From: CAWGHZ01 sp963775315
GTDB taxonomy: Bacteria > Pseudomonadota > Alphaproteobacteria > MPNO01 > DASWLB01
Length of the DNA stretch: 64,000 nt
NCBI GenBank assembly: GCA_963775315.1
Contig: CAVZIN010000004.1
Location: 1-64,000, forward strand
Direction: 5' to 3'
The translations under genes and the position numbers were made by a program. Each line of letters opens with the position of its first letter. Position 1 is the first letter of the stretch. Of the stretch, positions 7,399-15,875 are shown in pieces. A model generated the notes under the pieces. The model worked only from the letters and a program-made list of their open reading frames with translations, was not told the origin of the DNA and made no database searches.

Positions 7399-8313
7399 AT
7401 GTGCCGCCACGCCGTTTGGGTTCTTCGCGTCCTCGCCCTGCTCGCCGTCGTCTCTCCGCTTCTTGCCGCGGGCGAGGCGCGTGCGGCGGCACCGGCAAGC
7501 GATCCGGCCGTCCAGGTGTGGTGCTACGACGAAGGCTCGGGCATCGTCGATCGCGCTTGGCCGCACGACTGCACGGGCCGCATCGTCGACGACGCCGAGG
7601 CGGCGCGCATCGAGCGAGCGCGGGTCGAGAGGATGCGCCGCGCCTTCAACGGGCCGGCGAAGCCGTTCCCCAACCGGCGGCTCGCCGCGCTCGGCACCGG
7701 GTTCGTGGTGTCGGCGACGGGCGACCTCCTCACCAACAACCATGTAATCGCCGGCTGCGCCGCGGTGTCGGCGACGCCGCCCGGCGGCAGCGCGATCCCG
7801 GCCAAGGTGGTGGCGGCCGATGCGGGGCGGGATCTCGCCTTGCTTCAGGCCAACCTTCGCGGGCGCGACGTCGCCCGCTTCCGTGCGCGCGAGGATCTCG
7901 CGCCTGCCTCCGACGTGGCCGTCGTCGGCTACCCGCTGCTCGGGCGGGTGGCGATCCGGCCGATCTTCGTCGAAGGGATCGTCACCGCGGGCGGCGCGGT
8001 CCCGGGGCGCGACCGCTATCTCATCAACATGGACGTGCGCCACGGCAATTCGGGCGGGCCGGTGGTCGACCGCGCGGGCGAGGTGGTAGGCGTCGTCGTC
8101 GCCAAGGCCGACACCCCGGCGATCTACCAACGCACCGGCCAGCTGGTGCGCGACATCGGCGTGGCGATCCGCCCCTCGGTGGCGATCGCCTTCCTGCGCG
8201 GCCACGGGGTGGACCCCCGGATCGCACCCGCAAACTCCGGCGCGACGCTCGATGACGCGGCACTGTTCGAGGCGACCGGTCGCATCGTCGCTCAGATCGG
8301 CTGCTGGCGCTGA
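7399..8313 (+). CDS. Secreted trypsin-like serine protease
   Basis: 304 residues. Residues 1-30 form a signal peptide ending AEARAA-type. The chymotrypsin fold carries the full triad: His115 in NNHVIAGC, Asp145 in GRDLALL and Ser218 in HGNSGGPVV. No PDZ domain follows, unlike DegP/HtrA, so this is a short one-domain exported protease, probably periplasmic. A two-Cys N-terminal extension (about 42 and 58) may form a disulfide. Role in the cell is unknown; envelope protein turnover is the likeliest. It stands alone between the catalase and gluconokinase genes. Confidence 0.85.
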   Translation: MCRHAVWVLRVLALLAVVSPLLAAGEARAAAPASDPAVQVWCYDEGSGIVDRAWPHDCTGRIVDDAEAARIERARVERMRRAFNGPAKPFPNRRLAALGTGFVVSATGDLLTNNHVIAGCAAVSATPPGGSAIPAKVVAADAGRDLALLQANLRGRDVARFRAREDLAPASDVAVVGYPLLGRVAIRPIFVEGIVTAGGAVPGRDRYLINMDVRHGNSGGPVVDRAGEVVGVVVAKADTPAIYQRTGQLVRDIGVAIRPSVAIAFLRGHGVDPRIAPANSGATLDDAALFEATGRIVAQIGCWR

Positions 8314-8336
8314 GGCGCTGCGCGTTCCGAGCGAAC

Positions 8337-8855
8337 TCAGCCGTGGCCGTCCAGCCCCGCGACGATGCGCTCGACGATTATTTCTGGCGGCGCGTCGACG
8401 TCGACCACGAGGGCGTCCTTCGGCGCTTCCAGCGCGGCGAGCTGGGAATCGAGCAGGGCGGGCGGCATGAAATGACCCTTGCGGTGGGCGAGGCGCATGC
8501 CGATCACCTCGGGCCCGCCCCGGAGGTAGACCAGCTCGTAGAGTCCGCGCCCCAGCCTGTCGCGGTAGCTTTTCTTCAGCGCGGAGCAGGCCACCACCAG
8601 CGGCGCCGGGCCCTGGTGCGCCGCCATTTCCGCGCGCACCCGGTCGAGCCAGGGCCCGCGGTCGGCGTCGTTTAGCGGCTCGCCCCGCGCCATCTTCTGC
8701 ACGTTCGACGCCGGGTGCAGCGAATCGGCGTCGAGGAACCGGCCGTTCAGCCGGCGGGCCAGAAGCGTGCCGATGGTCGTCTTGCCGGCGCCCGACACCC
8801 CCATCACCAAGATGCAGGAAGGCGCGCCCGGCCGTTTCGTCGCGTCCTGCGCCAT
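8337..8855 (-). CDS. gntK: Gluconokinase
   Basis: 172 residues, matching the usual length of the thermoresistant gluconokinase family. Walker A GVSGAGKTT lies at 19-27; LDADSLHP, the sugar-binding segment, follows near 41-48; VVACSALKKSYRD (about 88-100) and GHFMP (near 128) are family hallmarks. It phosphorylates D-gluconate to 6-phosphogluconate with ATP for the Entner-Doudoroff or pentose phosphate route. The ATG at 8853-8855 matches homologue starts; an upstream open extension of 82 codons is not conserved in character. Convergent with the protease gene, 23 bases apart. Confidence 0.9.
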   Translation of the reverse strand: MAQDATKRPGAPSCILVMGVSGAGKTTIGTLLARRLNGRFLDADSLHPASNVQKMARGEPLNDADRGPWLDRVRAEMAAHQGPAPLVVACSALKKSYRDRLGRGLYELVYLRGGPEVIGMRLAHRKGHFMPPALLDSQLAALEAPKDALVVDVDAPPEIIVERIVAGLDGHG

Positions 8856-9197
8856 GCAGACATAATGGGCGCCGCGGCCGGGCGAATCACGCCCGTTTCT
8901 GCCCGGGCCCCTCAAAGGGCGGCGTTTCGCGAACCGGTGGTGGAGGACCGCAAGTCCTTTCCCGGGCCTAAAGCGCGCTAACATTTGATTTACCAGAGCG
9001 GGATACGACGATGATTGGCCCACGTTTTTCCTATGGGTGTGTGTGCCAACATTGGCAAAAAGGGCTTGCGAGCGTCTGAGGCGGTTGCCATAAATAGTCA
9101 TGAATCCAAGCGCTTCCGCATAGCCGCGCGGGAACCGAAGGGTGCCTCGGGCGGTTTTTGTCAGAGTCGCGGTCGCAGCTTATGGTGGGGGAATAAT
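8856..9197. promoter_or_regulatory. Intergenic region upstream of the beta-barrel gene
   Basis: 342 bases without a gene between divergently read gluconokinase and the outer-membrane protein. It is AT-richer than the flanks from about 8980 on. A dyad TGCCAA (9044-9049) / TTGGCA (9052-9057) could be an operator. Promoters for both genes must lie here, but no convincing -35/-10 pair could be assigned. Confidence 0.4.
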
Positions 9198-10245
9198 ATG
9201 CTTCGCAAGACGTGGGTGCTCGGCCTCGCGCTTCTCGGCTCGCTCGTGGCGGGCGGGTACGCGAACGCGCAGGTCTACAATGTCGTCGGCTCCGAGAAGG
9301 TCGTGAACCAGACGGTCGTCCGCGACATCGCGACGACCGCGGTGCAGACGCTGGACAGCCACCTGAGCGACCTGAGCAACCCCGAGGGGGGCACCCCGGG
9401 TGGAACGAGCATAGGCATTTCGCGGGCGGGTGCCGGCGGCGCAGATACCGGCCTGTCGGGCGCGATGAACCCGCGCGGGTTCGGGCTCTGGATCAACGGC
9501 GGCTACAACTCGCTCTCCAACGACTTCGCGGCGACGGCCTATGACGGCCGTACGGTGAACGGGCTGGTGGGCCTCGATTACAAGCTCTCCGACCGGCTGA
9601 ACTCTGGGCGTCGGTGGCGGATACGAGAACACCGACCTAGACACCAGCTTCAACCTCGGCACGTACAAGCAGGATGGCTACTCGGTGACGCCCTACGCGG
9701 TGTTTCGGCTCGACCGCCACTTCGCGGTGAACTTGAGCGGGTCGTACGGCTGGCTGAATACCGACGTGACCCGCGGTTCGGGCGCGGTGACGGGCAATTT
9801 CGACTCGACCCGCGCGACCGGTGCGGCGAACATCCTCGGCAACTGGTCGGCTGGCAAGTGGCGGTTCGGGGCGATCCTGGGCTACCTCTACGTGCACCAG
9901 AAGGACGACGCCTACACTGAATCGACGGGCGGAGCGGTCAGCGGCGCGACGACGAACATCGGCGAGGGCCGGGTCGGGGCGCGGATCGGGTACGATTTGG
10001 GCAAGGTCGAAACCTATTTCTCGGGCCGGTACGACTACGACTTCGTGGCGCCGGGCGCGCAGACGGTCGTGACGACGGGCGGCACGGTGACGACGCCGAA
10101 CGACCGCTCGGGCTTCACCCTGGCGGCGGGGTTGCGCTTCGCTCTGGCGCCGAACGTGTCCGGCAATCTCGAGGGCACGACGGTCCAGGGCCGCCAGAAC
10201 CAGGAAATCTATGGCGTCAACGGCACGCTCCGGTTCCGGTTCTAA
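9198..10245 (+). pseudogene. Outer-membrane beta-barrel protein, frameshifted
   Basis: Residues 1-25 from ATG 9198 form a signal peptide ending YANA. A linker with Gly/Ser stretches leads into an autotransporter-type beta-barrel (FGLWINGGYNSL onward). The frame breaks at 9600-9606: deleting one base, for example T9603, joins KLSDRLN to LGVGGGYENT and lets the barrel continue to its end at 10245, with the terminal GTLRFRF, a classical C-terminal Phe of outer-membrane proteins. With the break the first frame ends in unrelated Arg-rich sequence. The repaired protein would be about 348 residues. No passenger domain is seen. Either a sequencing indel or a decaying porin-like gene. Confidence 0.75.
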
Positions 10246-10275
10246 GCCTCGGCCCGCATCGCGGGCCCATCGGAC

Positions 10276-10314
10276 GGGGGCCAGGGTGCGAACCGCCCTG
10301 GCCCCCTTCGTTTT
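10276..10314 (+). terminator. Strong intrinsic terminator overlapping a start codon
   Basis: GGGGGCCAGGG at 10276-10286 pairs perfectly with CCCTGGCCCCC at 10296-10306 (11 bp, nine-base loop) and is followed by TTCGTTTT, an intrinsic terminator after the beta-barrel gene. A second hairpin, GGCCCGC/GCGGGCC at 10251-10267, precedes it. The likely GTG start and ribosome site of the lipoprotein gene lie within the ascending arm. Confidence 0.75.
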
Positions 10315-11164
10315 GGCGGGGCTGATCGGCGTCCTCCTGGCCGGGTGCAGCCGGCCGCTATTTGTCGAGGACCCGCGCGCGGCGGCGGATCATCTTGCGG
10401 CGAGCGCGGGCTTCCGGCGCGCGGATTATCAAGCGGGTCCGTTCCTGCTGCGCGGGTACGAACGGTTCCGGCAGCCGGGCGCCGCAACCCTTACCGTTTA
10501 TATCGAGAGCGACGGCCGCGCCTGGCTCGACCGCTGGACGCTGTCGCCCGACCCGACGCCGGTCGAGCCCGACATACTGAAGCTTGCGACCGAGGATTCG
10601 ACGCCGGACGTGCTCTATCTTGCGCGACCCTGCCAGTACCTGGCCCCGGCCGCGCTCGCCGGCTGCGCCTCGGCCTACTGGTCCTCGGCGCGGTTCGCGC
10701 CCGAAGTGATTGCCGGCTACCAGCAGGCGATCGACGCGGCCAAGCGCCGGGCCGGTGCGCGCCAGGTCGCGCTGTTCGGATATTCGGGCGGCGGTGCGGT
10801 GGCGGCGTTGGTGGCCGCCGGGCGCAGCGACGTCGCGCTGCTGGTGCCAATCGCCGCCACGCTCGACACGGTGCGGTGGACGCGCGACGCAAACGTCTCG
10901 CCGCTGGCCGGCTCGCTCAACCCGGCGGATTTCGCCCCACGCCTCAGGTCCGTGCGCCAGGTGATCTTCGTCGGCACGGACGACGACGTCATGCCGCCGG
11001 GAATCGCGCGCTCCTACATGGCGCGGCTGGGCGAGGGCAATCGGGCGCGCCTGGTGCTGATCCGTGGGTTCGACCACAATTGCTGCTGGGTCGAGCGCTG
11101 GCCCGCGCTCCTCGCCCGCTACGTCTATGGCCCGCCGTCGGGCGGCGCGCGCGCCGCCCGCTGA
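10286..11164 (+). CDS. Lipoprotein with alpha/beta-hydrolase fold
   Basis: 292 residues from GTG 10286. Residues 1-20 form a lipoprotein signal ending in the lipobox LAGC, so Cys21 would be lipidated and the protein anchored in the envelope. The nucleophile elbow GYSGGG (about 170-175) and the late GFDHNCCW segment with its His give a serine-hydrolase layout. Several Cys may form disulfides, fitting the periplasm. Substrate unknown. The start is uncertain: the whole translation initiation region sits in the terminator hairpin of the upstream gene, and no better downstream start leaves a usable signal peptide. Confidence 0.7.
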   Translation: MRTALAPFVLAGLIGVLLAGCSRPLFVEDPRAAADHLAASAGFRRADYQAGPFLLRGYERFRQPGAATLTVYIESDGRAWLDRWTLSPDPTPVEPDILKLATEDSTPDVLYLARPCQYLAPAALAGCASAYWSSARFAPEVIAGYQQAIDAAKRRAGARQVALFGYSGGGAVAALVAAGRSDVALLVPIAATLDTVRWTRDANVSPLAGSLNPADFAPRLRSVRQVIFVGTDDDVMPPGIARSYMARLGEGNRARLVLIRGFDHNCCWVERWPALLARYVYGPPSGGARAAR

Positions 11165-11196
11165 CCGGCCTCAGCCCCGAAGGACCGCAGCGGGCG

Positions 11197-11490
11197 CTAC
11201 TTTTCGCCGTCGGTCTTCTTGTCCGTGGGCATGTCCATCTTCTTGGCCTTTTCCATCTCGTCCGCCGTCGGCTTGGCGGCTGCGTCGGGGGTGGCCGGCG
11301 CGGCGGGCATGGCCTTCTGCTGCTCCTTGACCACCTCCTCGGCGTTCCGGTTGATCGCGTCGGTCTTCATGCCTTCGACCGCGCGCATGGTCTCGCCGGT
11401 AACGGTCGATTGCTGGGCCAAGGCGGCCGGCGCGGCCAGAAAGGCGGCGCCCGTCAGCGCCGCGGCGAGGGTTGTCCTGAGGGTCGACAT
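11197..11490 (-). CDS. Small secreted hypothetical protein
   Basis: 97 residues from an ATG with GGGAG upstream. Residues 1-26 are a signal peptide ending in APAALAQ. The mature part (about 70 residues) is Lys/Glu/Met/Ala rich, helical and probably disordered at the C-terminus (many Lys/Asp). No family recognised. Convergent with the lipoprotein gene, separated by 32 bases. Confidence 0.7.
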   Translation of the reverse strand: MSTLRTTLAAALTGAAFLAAPAALAQQSTVTGETMRAVEGMKTDAINRNAEEVVKEQQKAMPAAPATPDAAAKPTADEMEKAKKMDMPTDKKTDGEK

Positions 11491-11559
11491 GGGTCCACTC
11501 CCGTTGGAGACACGCTCGGAACCCATATGGGTATTGCACGGCCGCGCCGCTACGGCGCC

Positions 11560-12435
11560 TTAAGCGGCGACCAGCCAGCCGCGCGCCTCCTTGCGCCGCA
11601 GCCCCTCCTCGAACGGGATCGGGTCGATCCCCAGCCGGCGCTTCATCGGCTCGATGTCGATGCGCTTGTCCTCGGCCATGCGGGCGAACTCGCCGATCAC
11701 CGGCAGCGACGCGCCAAGCCAGCCGGCCGCCCACTCCAACGCCGTGAACGGCAAGGCGGGAACGGGCAGGACGGGCAGGCGGCGCCCGACGCGGGCGGCG
11801 CAGGCCCGGACCAGCTCGCGATAGGCCATCGGGGTGGGACCGGCGACGGCGATCGACGGGCCGGACGGGCGCCGCTCCAGCGCTGCGACAACGGCCGCGA
11901 CCATGTCGTCGATGAACAAGGGCTGCACGGTATGGCGGCCGCCGTCGGGCAAAGGCAGCAGCGGCCAGTGCCGCGCCATCGCCAGGATCCGGTTGACCGT
12001 GCGGTCCTCGGGCTGGCCCCAGATCATCGAGAAGTCGAGCACGATGCCGTCGCGGCCGGAGGTGCGCATCGCCGTCTCGGCCGCGCGGGCTGCGCACGCG
12101 GCGGCGTCACCGAAGCGCGAGAATTTGCGGATGCTGCCGGCGGCGACCACGTAGCCGCAGCTTTCCGGCAGGGCGTCGAGAATGGCGCGAAGATGCGCGA
12201 CGGGCGCCAGCGTCACGGCGATCTCGGCCCCGGCGAGCGCCGCCTCCAGTGCGCGCCCGTCGGCGATGTCGGCGACGGCGCGGCGCGCCCGGTCGTCGCA
12301 GATCGCGAGCCGCGCACCGTCGCGGCCGAGCGCCGTCACCGCATGGCCGGCCTCGATCAGCCCGTGCACCACATAGGGGCCCGTGGTACCCGTCGCGCCG
12401 ATGACCGTCACCCGGCACGTCCGCGTCGAACGCAT
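11560..12435 (-). CDS. NAD(P)-binding epimerase/NmrA-like protein
   Basis: 291 residues. The N-terminus has a Rossmann motif VTVIGATGTTG (residues 8-18 or so), typical of atypical short-chain dehydrogenases such as NmrA-like regulators and quinone-reductase-like proteins. The classical YxxxK pair is not seen, so catalysis as an epimerase is doubtful. The C-terminal domain (200-290) contains the helical segment found in flavonoid-reductase-like members. Start chosen at the ATG 12435, 26 bases before no other good option; the frame is open 132 bases further but loses the Rossmann alignment. Divergent from the dehydrogenase gene. Confidence 0.7.
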   Translation of the reverse strand: MRSTRTCRVTVIGATGTTGPYVVHGLIEAGHAVTALGRDGARLAICDDRARRAVADIADGRALEAALAGAEIAVTLAPVAHLRAILDALPESCGYVVAAGSIRKFSRFGDAAACAARAAETAMRTSGRDGIVLDFSMIWGQPEDRTVNRILAMARHWPLLPLPDGGRHTVQPLFIDDMVAAVVAALERRPSGPSIAVAGPTPMAYRELVRACAARVGRRLPVLPVPALPFTALEWAAGWLGASLPVIGEFARMAEDKRIDIEPMKRRLGIDPIPFEEGLRRKEARGWLVAA

Positions 12436-12565
12436 CCCGCCTCGCCGTCTTCCGATGCGCCATTGAACGGCAAATCGCGCCGCGCCGCCAGCGTCACGAG
12501 GGTGCGCTTGCCTCGCCCGGCGCGCCGGACCATTCTGCGCCCGGACAAGGAAAGGCTCGTGTGAC

Positions 12566-13624
12566 ATGGCGTCCTATTCGATCGCGTCGATTCCGGGCGA
12601 CGGCATCGGCAAGGAGGTGGTCCCCGAGGGCCAGCGCGTGCTCGATGCGGCGGCGCGTCGCTTCGGCTTCGAGCTCGCCTTCACCCACTATCCCTGGAGC
12701 TGCGCCGACTATCCCAAGACCGGCCACGTCATGCCGCCGGACGGGATCGAGCGGCTGAAGGCGCACGATGCGATCTTCCTCGGCGCGGTCGGGTGGCCCG
12801 GCGTGCCCGACCACGTGTCGCTCTGGGACATGCTGATCCCGATCCGGCGCAATTTCCGCCAGTACGTGAACCTGCGGCCCGTTCGGCTGCTGCCCGGCGT
12901 CCGCTCGCCGCTCGCCGGCCGCGCCCCCGCCGAGATCGATTTCTGCGTGGTGCGCGAAAACGTCGAGGGCGAATACTCCGAGATCGGCGGAAGGCTCTAC
13001 CAGGGCACCGAGCAGGAGCAGGCGATGCAGCTCGCCGTGTTCACCCGCCAGGGGTGCGACCGCATCCAGCGCTTCGCGTTCGACCTCGCGCGCTCGCGGC
13101 CGAAGAAGCATTTGACCTCGGCCACCAAGTCGAACGGCATCATCCACACCATGCCCTACTGGGACGAGCGCTTCGCCGCCAACGCGAAGGACTATCCCGA
13201 CGTCCGCACCGACCAATTCCACATCGACATACTGACGGCGCATTTCGTGCTGCATCCGGACTGGTTCGACGTGGTGGTGGGATCGAACCTGTTCGGCGAC
13301 ATCCTGTCCGACCTCGGCCCGGCGGTGGCGGGCTCGATCGGCCTCGCCCCCTCGGGCAACATCAATCCGGAGGGCAATCTCCCCTCGATGTTCGAGCCGG
13401 TGCACGGCTCGGCGCCGGACATCGCCGGCAAGGGCGTTGCCAACCCGATCGCCCAGATCTGGTCCGGCGCCATGATGCTCGATCATCTCGGCGAGGGCGA
13501 GGCGGCGCGCGCCGTCGTCGCCGCCATCGAGGCGTTGTGCGCGGGCGGGGGGCCGCTGACCGCCGACCTTGGCGGCAAGGCCCGGACGGAAGAGGTAGGC
13601 AAGGCGCTGGCCGACGCGATCTAG
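12566..13624 (+). CDS. Tartrate/D-malate-type NAD-dependent dehydrogenase
   Basis: 352 residues, the length of the isocitrate/isopropylmalate dehydrogenase family. Landmarks: IPGDGIGKEV at 8-17, VVRENVEGEYSEIGG (about 128-142), ATKSNGI with the catalytic Lys near 190, and FDVVVGSNLFGDILSD (about 233-248) with the metal-binding Asp residues. LGAVGWPGVPDH and the absence of isopropylmalate-specific motifs favour the tartrate dehydrogenase/decarboxylase (TtuC/DmlA) branch, which oxidises tartrate, D-malate or isopropylmalate-like beta-hydroxyacids. It stands 65 bases ahead of the amidohydrolase operon and may belong to the same catabolic region. Confidence 0.85.
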   Translation: MASYSIASIPGDGIGKEVVPEGQRVLDAAARRFGFELAFTHYPWSCADYPKTGHVMPPDGIERLKAHDAIFLGAVGWPGVPDHVSLWDMLIPIRRNFRQYVNLRPVRLLPGVRSPLAGRAPAEIDFCVVRENVEGEYSEIGGRLYQGTEQEQAMQLAVFTRQGCDRIQRFAFDLARSRPKKHLTSATKSNGIIHTMPYWDERFAANAKDYPDVRTDQFHIDILTAHFVLHPDWFDVVVGSNLFGDILSDLGPAVAGSIGLAPSGNINPEGNLPSMFEPVHGSAPDIAGKGVANPIAQIWSGAMMLDHLGEGEAARAVVAAIEALCAGGGPLTADLGGKARTEEVGKALADAI

Positions 13625-13689
13625 CTTCCCGCGCCGCGCGCCGGGGGCTAGGATTTGCGCAATAACGAACCCCTTGGGAGGATACCTCA

Positions 13690-14787
13690 ATGACGCGTGA
13701 CGAACGCGCGGCCACCACCGGCGCGACCCGCCGGCACTTCCTCGCGACAATGGCGGGCGCCGGCGCCGCGGCGCTGGTGCCCGGCGGCGCGCTGCTCGCC
13801 CAGGCGATGACGCCGCCGAAGCCCTATTTGATCGACGTCCACCACCATTTCTACCCGCAGGCCTTCAAGGACGCGGTCGACGCCTACATGGCCAAGCATG
13901 GCGGCGGGCGCCAGCCGCCCTTGGTGCAGAAATGGACGCCCGAGGCCTCGCTGGCCGAGATGGACAAGACCGGCATCGCGACCGCGGTGCTCTCCTGCTG
14001 GTCGATCCCGGGCGTGTGGCTCGGCGCCGACGCCGAGGGCATGCGGCGCTATGCGCGGATGCACAACGATTACGCGGCCGACATGATGGCGAAGCATCCC
14101 GGCCGGTTCGGGCTGTTCGCCGCCCTGCCGCTGCCCGACGTCGACGGCAGCCTGAAGGAGATCGAGTACGCCTTCGACACGCTGCACGCGCAGGGCGTCG
14201 GACTGATGACGAACTACGGCGACAAGTGGCCGGGCGATCCGGCCTTCAAGCCGGTGTTCGAGGAGCTGAACCGCCGCGGGGCGGTGGCGTATTTCCATCC
14301 GCTGGCGCCCAACTGCTGCGTCGCCGCCCAGCCGGGCCTCAACAACGCCGTGCTGGAGACGCCCTACGACACGCCGCGCGCGGTGCTCAGCCTGATGCTC
14401 GCCGGTTATTTCAACGACCTCGCCAACATGAAGTTCATGTTCGCCCATGGCGGCGGGCCGCTGCCGGCGCTCGCCGGGCGCATCGCGGGACTCACGGCGT
14501 TCGTGCCGAAGATCAAGAAGGTCGCGCCGCACGGCGTCGAGGCCGAGTTCCGCAAGCTCTACTACGACACCGCCAACGCAGCCTACAAGGCGACCATGGC
14601 GGCGCTGCTCGACGTCGTGCCGGCCGACCATGTGCTGTTCGGGACCGACTACCCGTACGTGTCGGGACCGCACAATGCTTCCGGGCTCAAGTCCATCAAG
14701 CTGTCAGCCAAGGACCGGAATGCCATCGAGCGCGGCAACGCGCTGCGCCTGCTGCCCAACCTGGCGACGCCGCTGCGCAAGGCGTAG
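13690..14787 (+). CDS. Tat-exported amidohydrolase-2 family protein
   Basis: 365 residues. Residues 1-39 form a twin-arginine signal (RRHFLATMAG, then a hydrophobic stretch ending LLAQA), predicting export in folded form. The body is the ACMSD-like TIM barrel: HxH in DVHHHF (about 48-53), His in YFHP, HGGG near 258 and the Asp of GTDYPY near 320. Relatives are metal-dependent decarboxylases or hydrolases of aromatic or ring-opened acids. Its paralogue at 14819 is about two-thirds identical by eye but has no signal peptide. GGGAGGA-type ribosome site at 13676-13682. Confidence 0.85.
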   Translation: MTRDERAATTGATRRHFLATMAGAGAAALVPGGALLAQAMTPPKPYLIDVHHHFYPQAFKDAVDAYMAKHGGGRQPPLVQKWTPEASLAEMDKTGIATAVLSCWSIPGVWLGADAEGMRRYARMHNDYAADMMAKHPGRFGLFAALPLPDVDGSLKEIEYAFDTLHAQGVGLMTNYGDKWPGDPAFKPVFEELNRRGAVAYFHPLAPNCCVAAQPGLNNAVLETPYDTPRAVLSLMLAGYFNDLANMKFMFAHGGGPLPALAGRIAGLTAFVPKIKKVAPHGVEAEFRKLYYDTANAAYKATMAALLDVVPADHVLFGTDYPYVSGPHNASGLKSIKLSAKDRNAIERGNALRLLPNLATPLRKA

Positions 14788-14818
14788 CGGCGCGCGCCCC
14801 GTCAAGAAGGAGAGGATC

Positions 14819-15823
14819 ATGCCCGAGGAGACTTCGTCGGCGCCCAAGCCGTATCTGGTCGACGTGCATCACCATTTCTACCCGCCCGAGTTCTCGAAGG
14901 CGGTGGCGGACTTCCAGGGCGGCATGCAGCCGCCGCTGGTGCGCGACTGGTCCGTCGCCCGCGCCGTGGAGGAATGCGACATGTCGGGGATCGCGACGGC
15001 GGTGCTGTCGCTCTGGTCGATCCCCGGCGTGTGGATGGGGGCCGATCCGCAGGGCATGCGGCGCTGGGCGCGGATGTGCAACGACTTCGCGGCACAGATG
15101 CGCACCGACCATCCCGGCCGGTTCGGGCTGTTCGCCGCCCTGCCGATGCCCGACGTCGACGGCGCGCTCGCCGAGATCGCCTACGCCTTCGACACGCTGA
15201 AGGCCGACGGCGTCGAGATGATGACCAACTTCGGCGACAAGTGGCCGGGCGACGCCGCCTACCGCCCGGTGTACGAGGAGCTCAACCGCCGCAAGGCGGT
15301 GGTCTACTACCACCCGGTCGCCTGCACCGCCTGCACCGACATGCTGAACGGGCTGAACGACGCCGCGCTCGAGGTGCCCTATGACACCGGGCGCTGCGTG
15401 ATGAGCCTGATCCTCGGCGGGTTCGTGCGCGACTTCCCGGACATCAAATGGGTGTTCTCGCACGGCGGCGGGACGATCCCGCTGCTGTCGGGGCGCATCA
15501 AGGTGCTGACCGGCTTCAGCCCGCGCATCAAGGAGGTGGCGCCCGAGGGGCTCGATCCGGTATTCAAGGGCCTCTATTACGAGACGGCCAATGCCGCCTA
15601 CGGCCCGAACATGGCGGCGCTGCTCGACTACATCCCGGCCAGCCAGATCATGTTCGGCACCGACTACCCCTACGTGCGCGGCCTCGCCAACGCCAACGGG
15701 CTCAGGTCGATCAAGATGCCGGCGGGGACGCGGAAAGCGATTGAGGCGGGCAACGCGCTCCGCATCCTGCCGGAGCTCGCCTCGCCCCTCCGCAAGCGCA
15801 CGCGCGCCAAGGCGGCGGCGTAA
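14819..15823 (+). CDS. Amidohydrolase-2 family protein (cytoplasmic paralogue)
   Basis: 334 residues from ATG 14819 with AAGGAGAGG upstream, 31 bases after the previous gene, so one operon. Same ACMSD-like barrel: DVHHHF near residue 17, YYHP, HGGG, GTDYPY. It lacks the Tat signal of its neighbour, which suggests paired enzymes acting on similar substrates inside and outside the cytoplasmic membrane. Substrate unknown; the setting points to an aromatic acid or its ring-cleavage product. Confidence 0.85.
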   Translation: MPEETSSAPKPYLVDVHHHFYPPEFSKAVADFQGGMQPPLVRDWSVARAVEECDMSGIATAVLSLWSIPGVWMGADPQGMRRWARMCNDFAAQMRTDHPGRFGLFAALPMPDVDGALAEIAYAFDTLKADGVEMMTNFGDKWPGDAAYRPVYEELNRRKAVVYYHPVACTACTDMLNGLNDAALEVPYDTGRCVMSLILGGFVRDFPDIKWVFSHGGGTIPLLSGRIKVLTGFSPRIKEVAPEGLDPVFKGLYYETANAAYGPNMAALLDYIPASQIMFGTDYPYVRGLANANGLRSIKMPAGTRKAIEAGNALRILPELASPLRKRTRAKAAA

Positions 15824-15836
15824 CTGATACCTTCGC

Positions 15837-15863
15837 TGTCATCCCGGGCAAGCCGGGATGACA
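15837..15863. repeat. Extragenic palindrome between convergent operons
   Basis: TGTCATCCCGG (15837-15847) and CCGGGATGACA (15853-15863) form a perfect 11-bp hairpin with a GCAAG loop. This GTCATCCCGG-type sequence is common as a dispersed extragenic repeat in alphaproteobacteria. It lies between convergent stop codons and may end transcription from both sides. Confidence 0.65.
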
Positions 15864-15875
15864 ATGGGGGTGTAG

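Noticed and set aside
5758..8205. An 815-codon minus-strand frame across the catalase and protease genes
   Set aside because: It is the complement of two genes with strong motifs; its own product is low-complexity Arg/Gly/Ala/His.
7399..8313. DegP/HtrA protease
   Set aside because: The triad is present but there is no PDZ domain and the protein ends soon after the catalytic domain.
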